Below, piece by piece: positions 43,122 to 53,545 of a stretch of 64,000 nucleotides of DNA. The DNA is taken from contig OZ005603.1 of the NCBI GenBank assembly GCA_963930655.1, forward strand, positions 28,264,845-28,328,844, given 5' to 3'. The stretch is from Myrica gale (taxonomy: Eukaryota > Streptophyta > Magnoliopsida > Fagales > Myricaceae). Positions within the stretch are counted from its first letter, which is position 1. Each line of letters opens with the position of its first letter. Under the pieces are notes generated by a model that was not told the origin of the DNA, made no database searches, and worked only from the letters and a program-made list of their open reading frames with translations. Made by a program: the position numbers and the translations under genes.

Positions 43122-46100
43122 ATGGCGAGTGGTCTGTCGCTCCATCAGCTTTTCTGTGTACACTCACCGAAGAGAAATTGCTCACCGTATAAATCCCAAA
43201 CCAGAAATCCTAATTTCTCGGTTCGTCTCCGAACCGTTCCAAGATCATCAACTCGGAAACACACAGGCGCCTCTTTGGAGAGTGGAAGTCCCGGCCCCCA
43301 AGAGCCAAAATCCGCAACTGGTTGTGATCATGTCGACCCGAATCCTCCATCCACTTCATCTCCTTCACATTCGCTTTCTTCCCTTGCGCAAAGATTCAGG
43401 TGCGCCCGATCGTAACGACGGAATCCTTTGCGCATTGGAATTTCAATTGAAAGGTGTGAATTTTACTTGAAATGGTTTGTTTTGGGATTTTGCAGAAATG
43501 GGCTTAAGGTTGATGAGCTCGGGATGGAGATATTGACGATTGCTTTGCCTGCTGCGCTGGCTTTGGCCGCTGACCCACTTATGTTGCTGGTTGATACAGC
43601 CTTCGTTGGCCATATAGGTATCTCTGTTTCACTTCAGTTTCTGAGTATGGAATCTGTGAGATATATGTGCACTGCTTGTTGATTTGTCTATGCTTCGTTG
43701 TTTGTATTTGAGTCATTGTTTCGACTATTTGAAACGTTGAACTTTTTAATACTAATTCAAGTAGTAGGATAGCTGTGGTTGGCATGCTATCCAGGTTTCG
43801 AGGAGCTTTTTGGCAAGTCTTGCTTATTAGGATTGGGCAACGTCACTGTCATAATTTTTGTTTCGTTTGAGGACTACTGAGTTTTTTTTTTTTCATGATT
43901 TTTCTCATCTAGGATCGGTGGAATTGGCAGCGGTTGGGGTATCGGTTTCAGTTTTCAATCTGGTGTCAAAGTTGTTTAATGTTCCATTGCTTAACATCAC
44001 AACTTCCTTTGTTGCTGAAGAGCAGGCGCTGGTGAGTAAAGCGGCTGAAGATTCCAGTCAAATTGACAGGGGTAATTGTTTCTCGCGAGCTAATCCATTG
44101 TAATATTCTTCCTTTTGAAAATCCGGTATTTTGATTCGGTTTTTTCTTCATTATTTATCTTATGGAATTTCTTCTTCTTCTTGTGATTGTCATTTAGATG
44201 GCATGGGAGAGCACAAAGGCAAGAAACTGCTTTCCTCCGTATCTACTTCTCTAGCACTTGCTGCTAGCATTGGCATCGCTGAAGCTGTTGCACTATTTTT
44301 TGGCTCTGGTTTCTTAATGAATATCATGGGTATACCTGTTGTACGTAGACGTGACTAAATTATGGCTTTAATGACGAGTGGATTGTTTATTACTAATTGT
44401 TTCTCTTACATTTTAGAACCATAATTAGAATTAATTGATCTATGTCTATGTTTATATATGCAGAAACAGAATTGTTTATGCATGTCTCTCGCTCGCATGA
44501 TGAATGGTATAGGTTTATTTTTCAGGAGAAAACTCTAGAATTTCCCAAAGAGCTATACACGCACATCCGTGCAAAGCACGCGTGCCCCCCCCCCCAAAAA
44601 AAAAAAGAAAAAGAAAAAACCCACGATAGAAATACGGAAACAGTGTGAGGGATGATGATTGAGCTTCTGAGGCAAGTAACGAGTGATGTTTAACACCAGT
44701 TAACTGTTACTAGTTACTCAAGCAATTATAATTGGGAATATGTGGTAGAAGAACTTTATGTATCAGATTAATTTGATCATGATATCAACGAGGGTTCATT
44801 GGGAGCCTCTATCTATTACACTGTAAATATGTGCCTTGAATATGTAATAATTATTTTGGATGTGATGTGATTTTGTCTTGTATGTTGTCTGTTATAATAA
44901 TCAGATATTGGAAAGCATCTAATGAGGATTGATATGTTGTAGGAATCACCAATGCGAGTGCCAGCTGAACATTTTCTCACCCTTAGGGCATTTGGTGCTC
45001 CTCCAATCGTAATTGCACTTGCTGCACAAGGCACTTTCCGTGGATTTATGGACACCAAGACACCGCTTTATGCCATTGGCAAGTTGCACCATGTCTCTCC
45101 TCATCTCTCTCTCTTGGCCCCCTCCCTCTTATCTGTATGCATGTCTGTGTCTAAACACATATCGGTTGCTGTTACTTGCAACTATTTGTTCACGTGAACT
45201 CATATGTTGAGAGTTATATTCTTTAACATTTATGATGATGAGCTTTGAAGGGATTTTCCTAAATAATCAATTTGTAACGTGTTTTATGGATAGAAAGAAC
45301 TTCCAGAACTTTTGGAACAAATGTTGTGAAAGACTAAGTGAAACTTGCCATATTAAATGTCACAGGAGATTGAGATGCTTATTTAGTGATTGAGCAGAGT
45401 AGCACTTACCGATCAGTTTGTTGGCTTCAACTAGTTAGAATCACTCAGACATACACATACATGTGATTAATTGCTATGTTGTCACATATAAGAAGGTCCA
45501 ATTCAGTGATTTTCACTTCATGGTGGCAAGATTGCCTGTTGTATTTGTGACGATGGACTCTTGAATATCAGGTGCGGGGAACTTGCTTAATGCATTATTG
45601 GATCCAATATTGATTTTTGTTTTTGATCTTGGCATTGGTGGTGCTGCAGTTGCTACTGTGATTTCTGAGTACGTCAGTAATGTGGTAAACTTTATAATGT
45701 TTGATGTTTCTGCTAGTTACATATTGTTGTCACCTTTCTTCTCCTAACAGTTTATTCCATGTCGAATTTTGACCAGATATTTAATTGCTTTTATCCTTCT
45801 CTGGAACTTGAGTGGAAAAATATCGCTTATCGCTCCGAACATTGATGGTAGAAGACTTGCCAGATACCTAAAATCTGGTACGTTCATTGCCAGCTAGTTT
45901 TAAAAGATGTATGATTGTAATTTGCTTTTCCAAAGATTTAGTGGAGAGAGGTATTATTTGAAAGTGGCCTGGACCATTGATTGATATAGGTGTTTGCCTC
46001 GTGTTTTCGTTGGATTTGTATTGAGTTGAGTCACAATATTTTTCTCTCTGTTTTATGCTAAGATTTTGGGCAGGAGATCTAGTAGCTATCTGGACATTTG

Positions 46101-49100
46101 CATGTGTAAATGTTTCGTGGAATTCATGGCTTATCAGTTAGCATCATATCAAACCTGGTTTGCCAACTTATGCGGAAATAAATTTTCCAATTAGTTGATA
46201 CTACACAAAGTGACCATAGATGTGTGGGAAGGTAATTAGTTGGAGCGAAATGGCTGAAACGAATGAATTCTATGATTGTTCGATTGCGAAGATAAAGAAG
46301 ATTTTGGAGATGTTCATGGAAATTTAATTTGGCACGATTTTACTGAATCCATATCAAACACAATTTCCATTTATGCGTTTAGGTAACGTAATAGATGGAT
46401 TCCATAAATTTGATGAGGACCCTTTATTGGAGCTCTTGTGTGTCTCATTAAATAATCTTAGATCAAATAATGTTCTCATCGTTGCTTAAGGATTAAACAC
46501 CTGGCAGAAAAGCTGCATAGAGGAAAACACAAACAATCAATTAGTGCCATAACCTGTTTGGGCTTTTCCTCTCAGTTACTAATTACTGATATTGTATTTT
46601 GCAGGAGGGCTTCTTATTGGGAGGACCCTAGCTGTGCTTGTAACCATGACACTCGCAACATCCATGGCAGCTAGAGAGGGTCCTATTCCTATGGCTGGTC
46701 ATCAGATTTGTGTACAAGTCTGGTTGGCGGTGTCTCTGCTGACCGATGCTTTAGCTCTTGCTGGTCAGGTATAGCTTGCATATTTACGTATCAGTCTATC
46801 CCATGTGTAATCAGCTTTCGTGTGTTGAATCCATCAAAAGATATCTCAATTAGCTTGGGATCTTCCATAGATCTCTGTGGAATAATTCTTTTGGCACATC
46901 CTTAATTTCTTCAGACATTTAGAACCTCATCTCAGCCAGTGAAGATGCTTTTGAGATGGACCTACTTGGTTTATTGACCAACTCACAATAAAAACGAAGA
47001 AGAAGAAAATGCTTTAGTAAAACCTTTTACAGTTATTTGAATATGAAACATCTGACTTCTAAGTATTACTTCGGAAGTTCTGTTGGACAAAACATTGGAA
47101 GTCAGGTTCCTTGCTAGAAATCGTCTGAAGTTTACACCAATCTTAACTGGGTTTATATTTGAAAATGTTACTTCATGCCACTCGGTAAATTTTCCAAGGT
47201 TATGTACCTGCAAGAATCCATACTTTGTTAGTTCTTTGGCAAATTTGTGGAAAATCCAATGTGTGTTCAAGAGCTAAGTGTGGACTTGTGAGTGGGAAAT
47301 TTCAGGAATAAGCCAAAACTCAAGATGCAGAAGCCGCTTCATCTCTTCCTCTTTTTCTATGCTCACATGCCTCGCAGCCAGTAGCTCAATAGACATTTTT
47401 TACAGATCTAACATACATAGACAAAATAATGGTAATCTATGGTTGATGCAACTTCTCTGCTGGAGTGATTTTCCATGCAAATTGGTTCAGATGGAAAACT
47501 TTTGTAAATGAACATGGTGCATACTTTGCGCTGCTGGTCCCTCTGTCCCCCTCACTTGCTCAGAAACACTCAAGGCAAGAACATATGTGCAGCTGTAAGC
47601 TGCAAAGGAGTGAGAGACTTTTGTTGAATCTACATTGTCTCTGTCACCATTTCGTTGATTATTCTTTGCAGTCTCTTCTTGCGAGTGGTTACACCCAAGG
47701 ACATTATGAACAGGCACGTCAAGTAATTTGCAGAGTGCTTCAGGTTTATACTAATTTCCTACCTTTCTGTATCCTAGCCTTTCTGAACTATTACAATTTT
47801 TTTCCCCCAAGGGAAAACGTGAGACCTAACTCGGTATTACCCTGTTATTTTCCTTTTGAATTTAAGCAGATTGGTTTAGTAACAGGAATTGTGTTGGCTG
47901 TTATTCTATTTGTTGGATTCGGGGCATTTTCTAGCCTGTTCAGCACAGACTTGGAAGTTCTGAAAATTGCCTGGTCTGGTATTCTGGTAAGAACCTTCAA
48001 ATCTGAAACGCTTAATAATTGGGCAGGTTTAGACTCTTTGGTTATATGCTATGAATGATGCATTGGTTGCTTCTTTAAAGAAAGATCTACAACATGGGAC
48101 TAAACAATAGGCCGAAGGTGGAATGTTTAGGACCACAGGGTTGGAACCCACTGTGAATGCCAGTGACTACACTTGTCCATTTTATCCACCACCTTCCAAA
48201 TTCCCAAATTATGGACTGTTGATAGTACTATGTTTAACTACTATTCTAAAGTAGCACATTGTAGTTTCTAATTTACCTGTGTGGTGAGAGCTTCTGTCAC
48301 TTTTCAGTTCAGATACATTGGTCTAATAGCAGCAAACCAGATTGGGGAAGGTTGATCCCCTAGAACTGTGGAGGTTAACAGATACCTGTATAGAGGAACT
48401 AAATGGCGACAAGATATTGGATGATAGTTATGATTTAATTTATCAATTTCTTTTAGCAATGATTCTGTTGAGAATATCTGACCTCACCGCAATTTTTCAG
48501 TTTGTAGCTGGGTCACAGCCAATAAATGCTTTGGCATTTGTTCTTGATGGGCTCTACTATGGGGTTTCAGACTTTGGATATGCTGCCTACTCTATGGTGC
48601 ATCCCTCTTCCTTTTGTGATGATGTTAACTCATCCCATTTACTCTCCTTTCTTAGCTCCCTTGTTGATGTATAGGTGCTTGTTGGATTGATCTCCTCAAT
48701 ATTCCTACTTGTGGCTGCTCCTGCATTTGGTCTTGCTGGAGTCTGGATGGGGTTGTTTCTCTTCATGACCTTGCGTGTAGTAGCTGGAATTTGGAGGTGA
48801 ACCAACTTCACTTCATTGCTTTGTTATATAATTGGATGTGAAATCAGATATCAACTGTTAGATGGTATAGCTTTAGTTTGACAATTATCTTCTCTTTTCA
48901 TTTTCTGTTCTCCCTTTGTCAAGGGGGATGGTCGTTTGGGTATTGACATGTCAATAGCTCCTAATAATGTCTCTAGTAACCTCGAAAGTAATTTACATTT
49001 TGTGCATGACTTCTCCGAGAGCTTATCCATATTTGTCAAGTCCTACCCGCCTGTTGTTTTAAGACTGCTCTTTTCTTTCAACTCTGTAACTATGTCTGAT

Positions 49101-49177
49101 AATATTGTCTCAGGTTGGGCACAAAAAGTGGACCATGGAGGATGGTCTGGTCTGAGACGATTCAAGAAACTGACTGA
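43122..49177 (+). CDS. DTX44: MATE transporter, DETOXIFICATION 44-like, plastid
   Basis: A MATE antiporter of the plastid-targeted DTX44 type; its substrate is not evident from sequence. Thirteen exons: 43122-43399, 43496-43617, 43913-44071, 44198-44340, 44943-45078, 45572-45668, 45777-45877, 46605-46768, 47672-47743, 47870-47986, 48501-48596, 48675-48796, 49114-49177, giving 556 aa with consistent phases. Residues 1 to about 90 are rich in Ser/Arg/Pro and low in acid, like a chloroplast transit peptide. The MatE domains start at VDELGMEILTIALPAALALA; typical segments follow (LLVDTAFVGHIG, FNVPLLNITTSFVAEEQA, GGLLIGRT, ALAFVLDGLYYGVSDFGYAA), and the protein ends RLGTKSGPWRMVW. I took the ATG at 43122; the frame has no earlier ATG. 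Intron 5 has a GC donor (ATTG|GCAAGT). Confidence 0.94.
44590..44616. repeat. C run followed by A run in DTX44 intron 4
   Basis: A C homopolymer directly followed by an A homopolymer, preceded by a gtgcaaagcacgcgtgcc palindrome-like stretch at about 44569-44587. The same C-then-A pattern occurs at 24840-24871. Confidence 0.6.
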
Positions 49178-49989
49178 GACATGATCCCATTGTGTGCCAA
49201 AATTTCTGTCATCTGGTTTGGATACTGAGTGCTATCAGGGTCGTTGGACATGATGCTGTGAGCTATCCTAATTTTGAAGCCAATTAAGCAACATTTTTTT
49301 CAATGCTGAAGTCACCAGAATGTTGAACAAGATGTATGCTTATTAAGGCCTCAAGGATTTGTGAGTCGAGAGGGTTTCAGTCATCTGCTAACAGCTTAAC
49401 TGGATGTAAGTCGGGTTTGTTTGATAAGGATGCAAGTAAGATTTGTTAATGGAGGTAGCTAAAGATAAAAGGGTTTCACCTTGTTTGTCGTCCTTTTGCA
49501 GGCCTGATCAGGTTCATGTCTATCAGAGTATGTGTATATCCTCGAAGCTTTTCCCTTGCTGGTGCTCACGGTTATTTCGACCCGTATATGGAACAAACAT
49601 GTCAGTCATAAAATGTGTAAAACTGTGTGCATACTAACACATTGCTTTCTGCTAGTTAGATATTATGTCGTAATTTGAGCTTAGTGATCTGTAACTACTT
49701 GTAAAAGAAAATTTCAGGTTTTTTAAAGATCCTGGAAGATAAATTTTGATGTCTTGTAATAGACTATTTAGCTATGGCGCTTTTTAGTGGTACTCATGCT
49801 AGGAGCTTGTTTGGTCTAAACAATGAGAGACCTCATTTAAACTATATTCCCTGGCAATGTTGCTGGAAAATCTCTTTTTTTTTTTTTTTTAATTACACCA
49901 AGAGTCTTTGAAATTAACAAATTCCAAAAGGTTATACTCAATGCCCCTCTATGAGGGAACTAATGATCAGTCCATTATTTATAAGTATT
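49178..49989. other. 3' flank of DTX44
   Basis: Non-coding, includes the probable DTX44 3' UTR and a T run at about 49876-49890. No gene seen. Confidence 0.5.
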
Positions 49990-50090
49990 TGTGCTTGTTT
50001 TTACAAAACCACTTTCTCTTACTAAATGTTTAAATCGAAGATATGAAATTACTTGTTGGGAACGTAAATTTCACCTATCCACCTCCAAAA
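49990..50090 (-). repeat. Segment shared, inverted, with 22366-22450
   Basis: Reversed, it matches the sequence beside the PPR relic over about 85 bp with a few changes. Together with the neighbouring TBL35 fragment it indicates copying of DNA from the 20-22 kb region. Confidence 0.7.
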
Positions 50091-50204
50091 AAGTACAATG
50101 AATCAAGGAAAGCTCTCTCATTCGATAAGCCAAAATCATAATCTGGCCTTAAGAAGTCCAGATTCTCAGCATTTTGAAAATGCATGATTAAGCTGTATAT
50201 TTAT

Positions 50205-50338
50205 GGTCCTTAGCCAATTGAGTTCCAAGGTTTCAGTCCTCATGGCTCAACTTTGAGAGTACCGATAAGATGGCCGCGCTTCTATATAGAAAGTTTTTGG
50301 AGGCATTGAGACCTGAACGATTCTAAAAAATCCTAAGA
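50205..50338 (+). pseudogene. Fragment of TBL35 last exon
   Basis: About 130 bp match the TBL35 exon 6 region near 19944-20075 (shared ggtccttagccaattgag, ttccaaggtttc, cattgagacctgaac) with scattered changes and small indels that destroy the frame. It lacks the catalytic GDS part and ends before the DxxH motif. The flanking TBL35 sequence is not clearly present, so this is a short copied piece. Confidence 0.85.
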
Positions 50339-50339
50339 G

Positions 50340-50620
50340 AATTTTTTTTTTTTGTATGATGAGAATTTCATCAGAATGAAAGGAAAACCTGACGCATATA
50401 AGATGCGCACACAAGGCCCTCCTAAAGGAAGGAATTACAATTGAGAAGTATGGGAATATTCAACAAAACAATCGCACCAGGGCTTTCATCCATCATATAT
50501 TTTTCACGAGGAAATGATAGGATGCAGACATAGCCCCTTCCCCTCTGATAGCATCGTGGTTCCTAGTGGATGATCGCTCAGTGCAAAGAACAGAATAAGA
50601 CAAGTTCTAGCACCTGATAT
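50340..50620 (-). repeat. LINE 3' end, minus strand
   Basis: Reversed, the sequence ends cattctgatgaaattctcatc followed by an A run (plus-strand T run at 50341-50353), like plant L1-type ends. It begins directly after the TBL35 fragment. No coding domain remains. Confidence 0.5.
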
Positions 50621-50979
50621 AATTAGCCTGCTCATTATGGACTACAGCTGATGCATCTTCAAATTGTCTTTTCACACCAAGTGGACAATTGCACCACCAA
50701 GATGATACTCCCTCTTGTTTTCCAGAGTCCCAAAAACACAGTATCTCTACCACATCAGCCAGGTACGAGCACAAGATTAACTTTTACAGGAAACATATAC
50801 AATAGTGGCAATCCCATACTCACACTCAATGTAATGTTTAATTGAATGAAAGCATCACGTAAGAAGTTATTTAAAGCAGACTTCCAGTTCCAGCTGACAG
50901 CCAAATACAACATTTTGGTCAAGTAGAAAAGAATAATAGGACACAGAGGATCATTAACCAGACTGCATGGTATATAATA

Positions 50980-51391
50980 ATTACTTAAGGGAAAATATCA
51001 TAGTGCGCCCCTTATTGATGAGCCAAAACCAAATCGTGCCTCATAAGTCTAATTTACGAGTCTAATTCCATCTGATTGCACTGCTTTCTTTTCAATTAAA
51101 TCAATGTGTGCCCTGGCTTCTGATTCTCTAGTTAAACCTGATGGAAACCCATGTATTTTCTTCATTTCAATGGAAAATATTAGGGGCATTTTGGTCATTC
51201 AAGTGAGTGGGTGGCTCACTTGAGGACACATGTCTGGGTTTTTTTCGATTCAATGGGGGAATCTGACGACAAGCTTACATCTATTTGGTTGAAAAGATAT
51301 GATGTGCAATTCAATGAATTGCACTACAGGGCGCAATTTAATTTCGGCCAATAGATAAGGGGCGCAATATGATGTTTCTCCCATTAGTTAT
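50980..51391. mobile_element. MULE-type MITE
   Basis: Element 50989-51382 (394 bp). Left end gggaaaatatcatagtgcgc; right end, reversed, gggagaaacatcatattgcg; both continue with ccccttat. Flanking 9-mers attacttaa and attagttat agree at seven of nine bases. No coding capacity. Confidence 0.75.
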
Positions 51392-51487
51392 TGATTGTTT
51401 CACTCACTACTGGAGAGAAACCTCAAATAGAAGAAACGAAATTACCTGGCATGACATAATAGAAATAGATAACAAGGTTTCTGACAG

Positions 51488-52610
51488 CTATTCAGATCCA
51501 GTGAACCGAGCAACTTTGTGCCTCAACTTCCTATTGTGATTTTCCTGAGAACACAACACCAATATTCTGATTTAAAGATAAAGATGATAATGCAGATAAC
51601 CTACAGTCAGTTGAATACATATAGCGCCAATACTTAGGAAGTCCAGAAAAATTCCAATAATGGTATCTGTAGTCTACTTCAAAAGCAACCGAAGTCGTTG
51701 GTTGATTTACATAAAGAATGCCTACCTGCTCAAAAACCTTAGCGGAGCTCAGCTCCACTTGCCTTGCCAGGCTCTCGATCTTAACGAGCATCTTCTCGTA
51801 CAAATCCTCCAACCCTGTAGTATAACTGGAGGCATCCGAGTGGCCCATCAGCCGACTTAATCTCTCGATCTTGAACCCCTCGGCGCACTGATCCAGCTGC
51901 TTCTGGTCCTCGGCCGCAAGCTCAATCCAACTCAAGCTTCCATCTTCCTTGTCCTCAACCATTGGCGAGCTACTCAACTCGCAGGCCAATGGCGGAAAGA
52001 GGGAATTAGGGCTAAAATCCCCGTAATGGCCACGAAACGCGGGGCCGATGTTTATGATGTCAATGGACTTTGGGTCAAACGAGTATGTGGAGCCGCGGAA
52101 CTGGTACGCGCGATACTCGTGAGTGTGGATGGCCTGGTCAGGGATCGGAGAAGCGAGGAGGAGGAAAATGCAAGGGGACAGAACAGAGGAGGAGTTGAGG
52201 ATGGGGAAGGAGAGGTGGGGGAGAGAGGAGAGAGATTCGGAGACGGAGAATTCGCGCATGGATGGGCGGAGAGGGGAACGACGACGAGAGGAGAACCACC
52301 CGAGGAGGGAGGAAGGGGATTGGGGAAGGAGGGAGGTGTTGACGCGGCCGGAGGGGGAGTAGAAAGAGAGGGAGGTGGTGGTGGAGGAGAGGAAGGAGGT
52401 GATGGTGGCGATTAGGGTTTGGGAGGAAGAGGAGGTAGTGTTGTCGGCGGTGGTGGAGGTGGAGTCGTCAGAGAGGGTGGAGGGCGTGAGGAGGGAAACG
52501 TGACCGAAGAGGAAGCCGTCGATGGCGCCTGACGAGGTAGAGAACCTTTGGATCAGTGAGGCCAAGGTTGGGCCCGATATTGCTATTTTCTCTATCGGAA
52601 GGTCGTCCAT
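51488..52610 (-). CDS. Abraxas-like (FAM175) MPN-family protein
   Basis: Two exons, 52610-51726 and 51544-51488, giving 313 aa. It resembles the plant FAM175/Abraxas-type scaffold that partners BRCC36-type deubiquitinases in BRCA1-A/BRISC-like complexes. The N-terminal half (IAISGPTLASLIQRFST...AIDGFLFGHVSLL, later LLGWFSSRRRSPLRPSMRE and SIDIINIGPAFRGHYG) has the MPN-like layout without a JAMM metal site, as expected for Abraxas. A predicted helical/coiled part runs from about 260 (YEKMLVKIESLARQVELSSAKVFEQENHNRKLRHKV). The second exon is short but keeps phase and ends with the usual family tail. The coding strand is strongly CT-rich in exon 1. The family call is from memory of plant homologues, so the complex membership is inference. 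Confidence 0.78.
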
Positions 52611-52629
52611 TGGCTAGAGAGCGAGAGGA

Positions 52630-52654
52630 GAGACAGACAGACAGACAGACAGAC
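52630..52654. repeat. (CAGA)n microsatellite in the Abraxas-like 5' region
   Basis: About six gacagaca-type units lie 20-45 bp before the Abraxas-like start codon, probably within its leader. Confidence 0.85.
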
Positions 52655-52717
52655 GCAGGGACAGTGGGGACTGGGGAGGGATGAAATGGAAGTTGATGAA
52701 CGATTTTTAACAAGAGG

Positions 52718-53205
52718 GGTGGGGGAGGCGGGGAGCAAACACGAACGACACGGTTTTTCTTACTGGGAGAAACGACTTGTCGCTGTTTTGTGTGACGCGG
52801 ACAGAATTGGAGTTAAAGAAGTGCTTGAAGTCGCTGCGTCCGTTACCAAAAAAAAAAAAACTCGCTATGTTGGGATTAAGATTGGGTTTTACGCTACTGA
52901 AAAACCGAACCTGATTGAAGAAGTGTACACGTGTTGGAATCTGATTGTCTGGACGAGTATGACAAAACAGTAAAATTGAGCGGTGGGGGAGACGGCCAGA
53001 CGGGGAGCAAACACGAACGGCATGTGGTTTTTCTTACTGGGAGAAACGACTTGTCGCTGTTTTGTGTGACGCGGACAGAATTGGAGTTAAATAAGTGCTT
53101 GAACTCGCTGTGTCCGTTACCCAAAAAAAAAAGTGTATACGTGTTGGAATCTGATTGTCTGGGACGAGTATCACCTTTAGGTGACAAAACAGTAAAATTT
53201 AGGAA
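52718..53205. repeat. Tandem duplication upstream of the Abraxas-like gene
   Basis: Two units, about 52718-52975 and 52981-53205, share nearly identical blocks (ggggagcaaacacgaacg, ttcttactgggagaaacgac, gtgacgcggacagaattgga, cgtgttggaatctgattgtc). The second unit lacks about 55 bp after its A run. The A run itself differs in length (12-13 versus 10). Confidence 0.88.
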
Positions 53206-53545
53206 CTTCTTCTAGTGATCATATTAAAAACTCAAGGACCATTGTTTTAAAGGGTTAAGGGACAATATTGATTAGCAATGGTCGCATAAATCACATTAAA
53301 TTCTCGCAACTTCACAATCTTATTGACTCAGTCCAACTGATTGGAATCAGAAGCACGAATTGAAAGAATACATCATCTCCTACACAGAAAAGAACCCTTA
53401 TTCTGAATTAACCCACATGAGCTTGCAGTTAGTTACATGCAGGAACGAACAATAAGAAATAAAAGAATTTGAGCACCAACTAATATCTCTCCTTTCCTAT
53501 AAACAAAGTAATTTAGTCATGGAAAAACTCAATTAAATAGGACGT
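53206..53545. other. Spacer between the Abraxas-like and IMK2-like genes
   Basis: Non-coding; it covers the 3' flank of the IMK2-like gene. No element seen. Confidence 0.5.

Noticed and set aside
48342..48674. Separate 110-aa gene within DTX44
   Set aside because: It is exon 11 of DTX44 read together with intron sequence on both sides.
52026..52415. Gly/Arg/Glu-rich plus-strand frame of 129 aa
   Set aside because: Antisense of the CT-rich first exon of the Abraxas-like gene; the composition explains the lack of stops.
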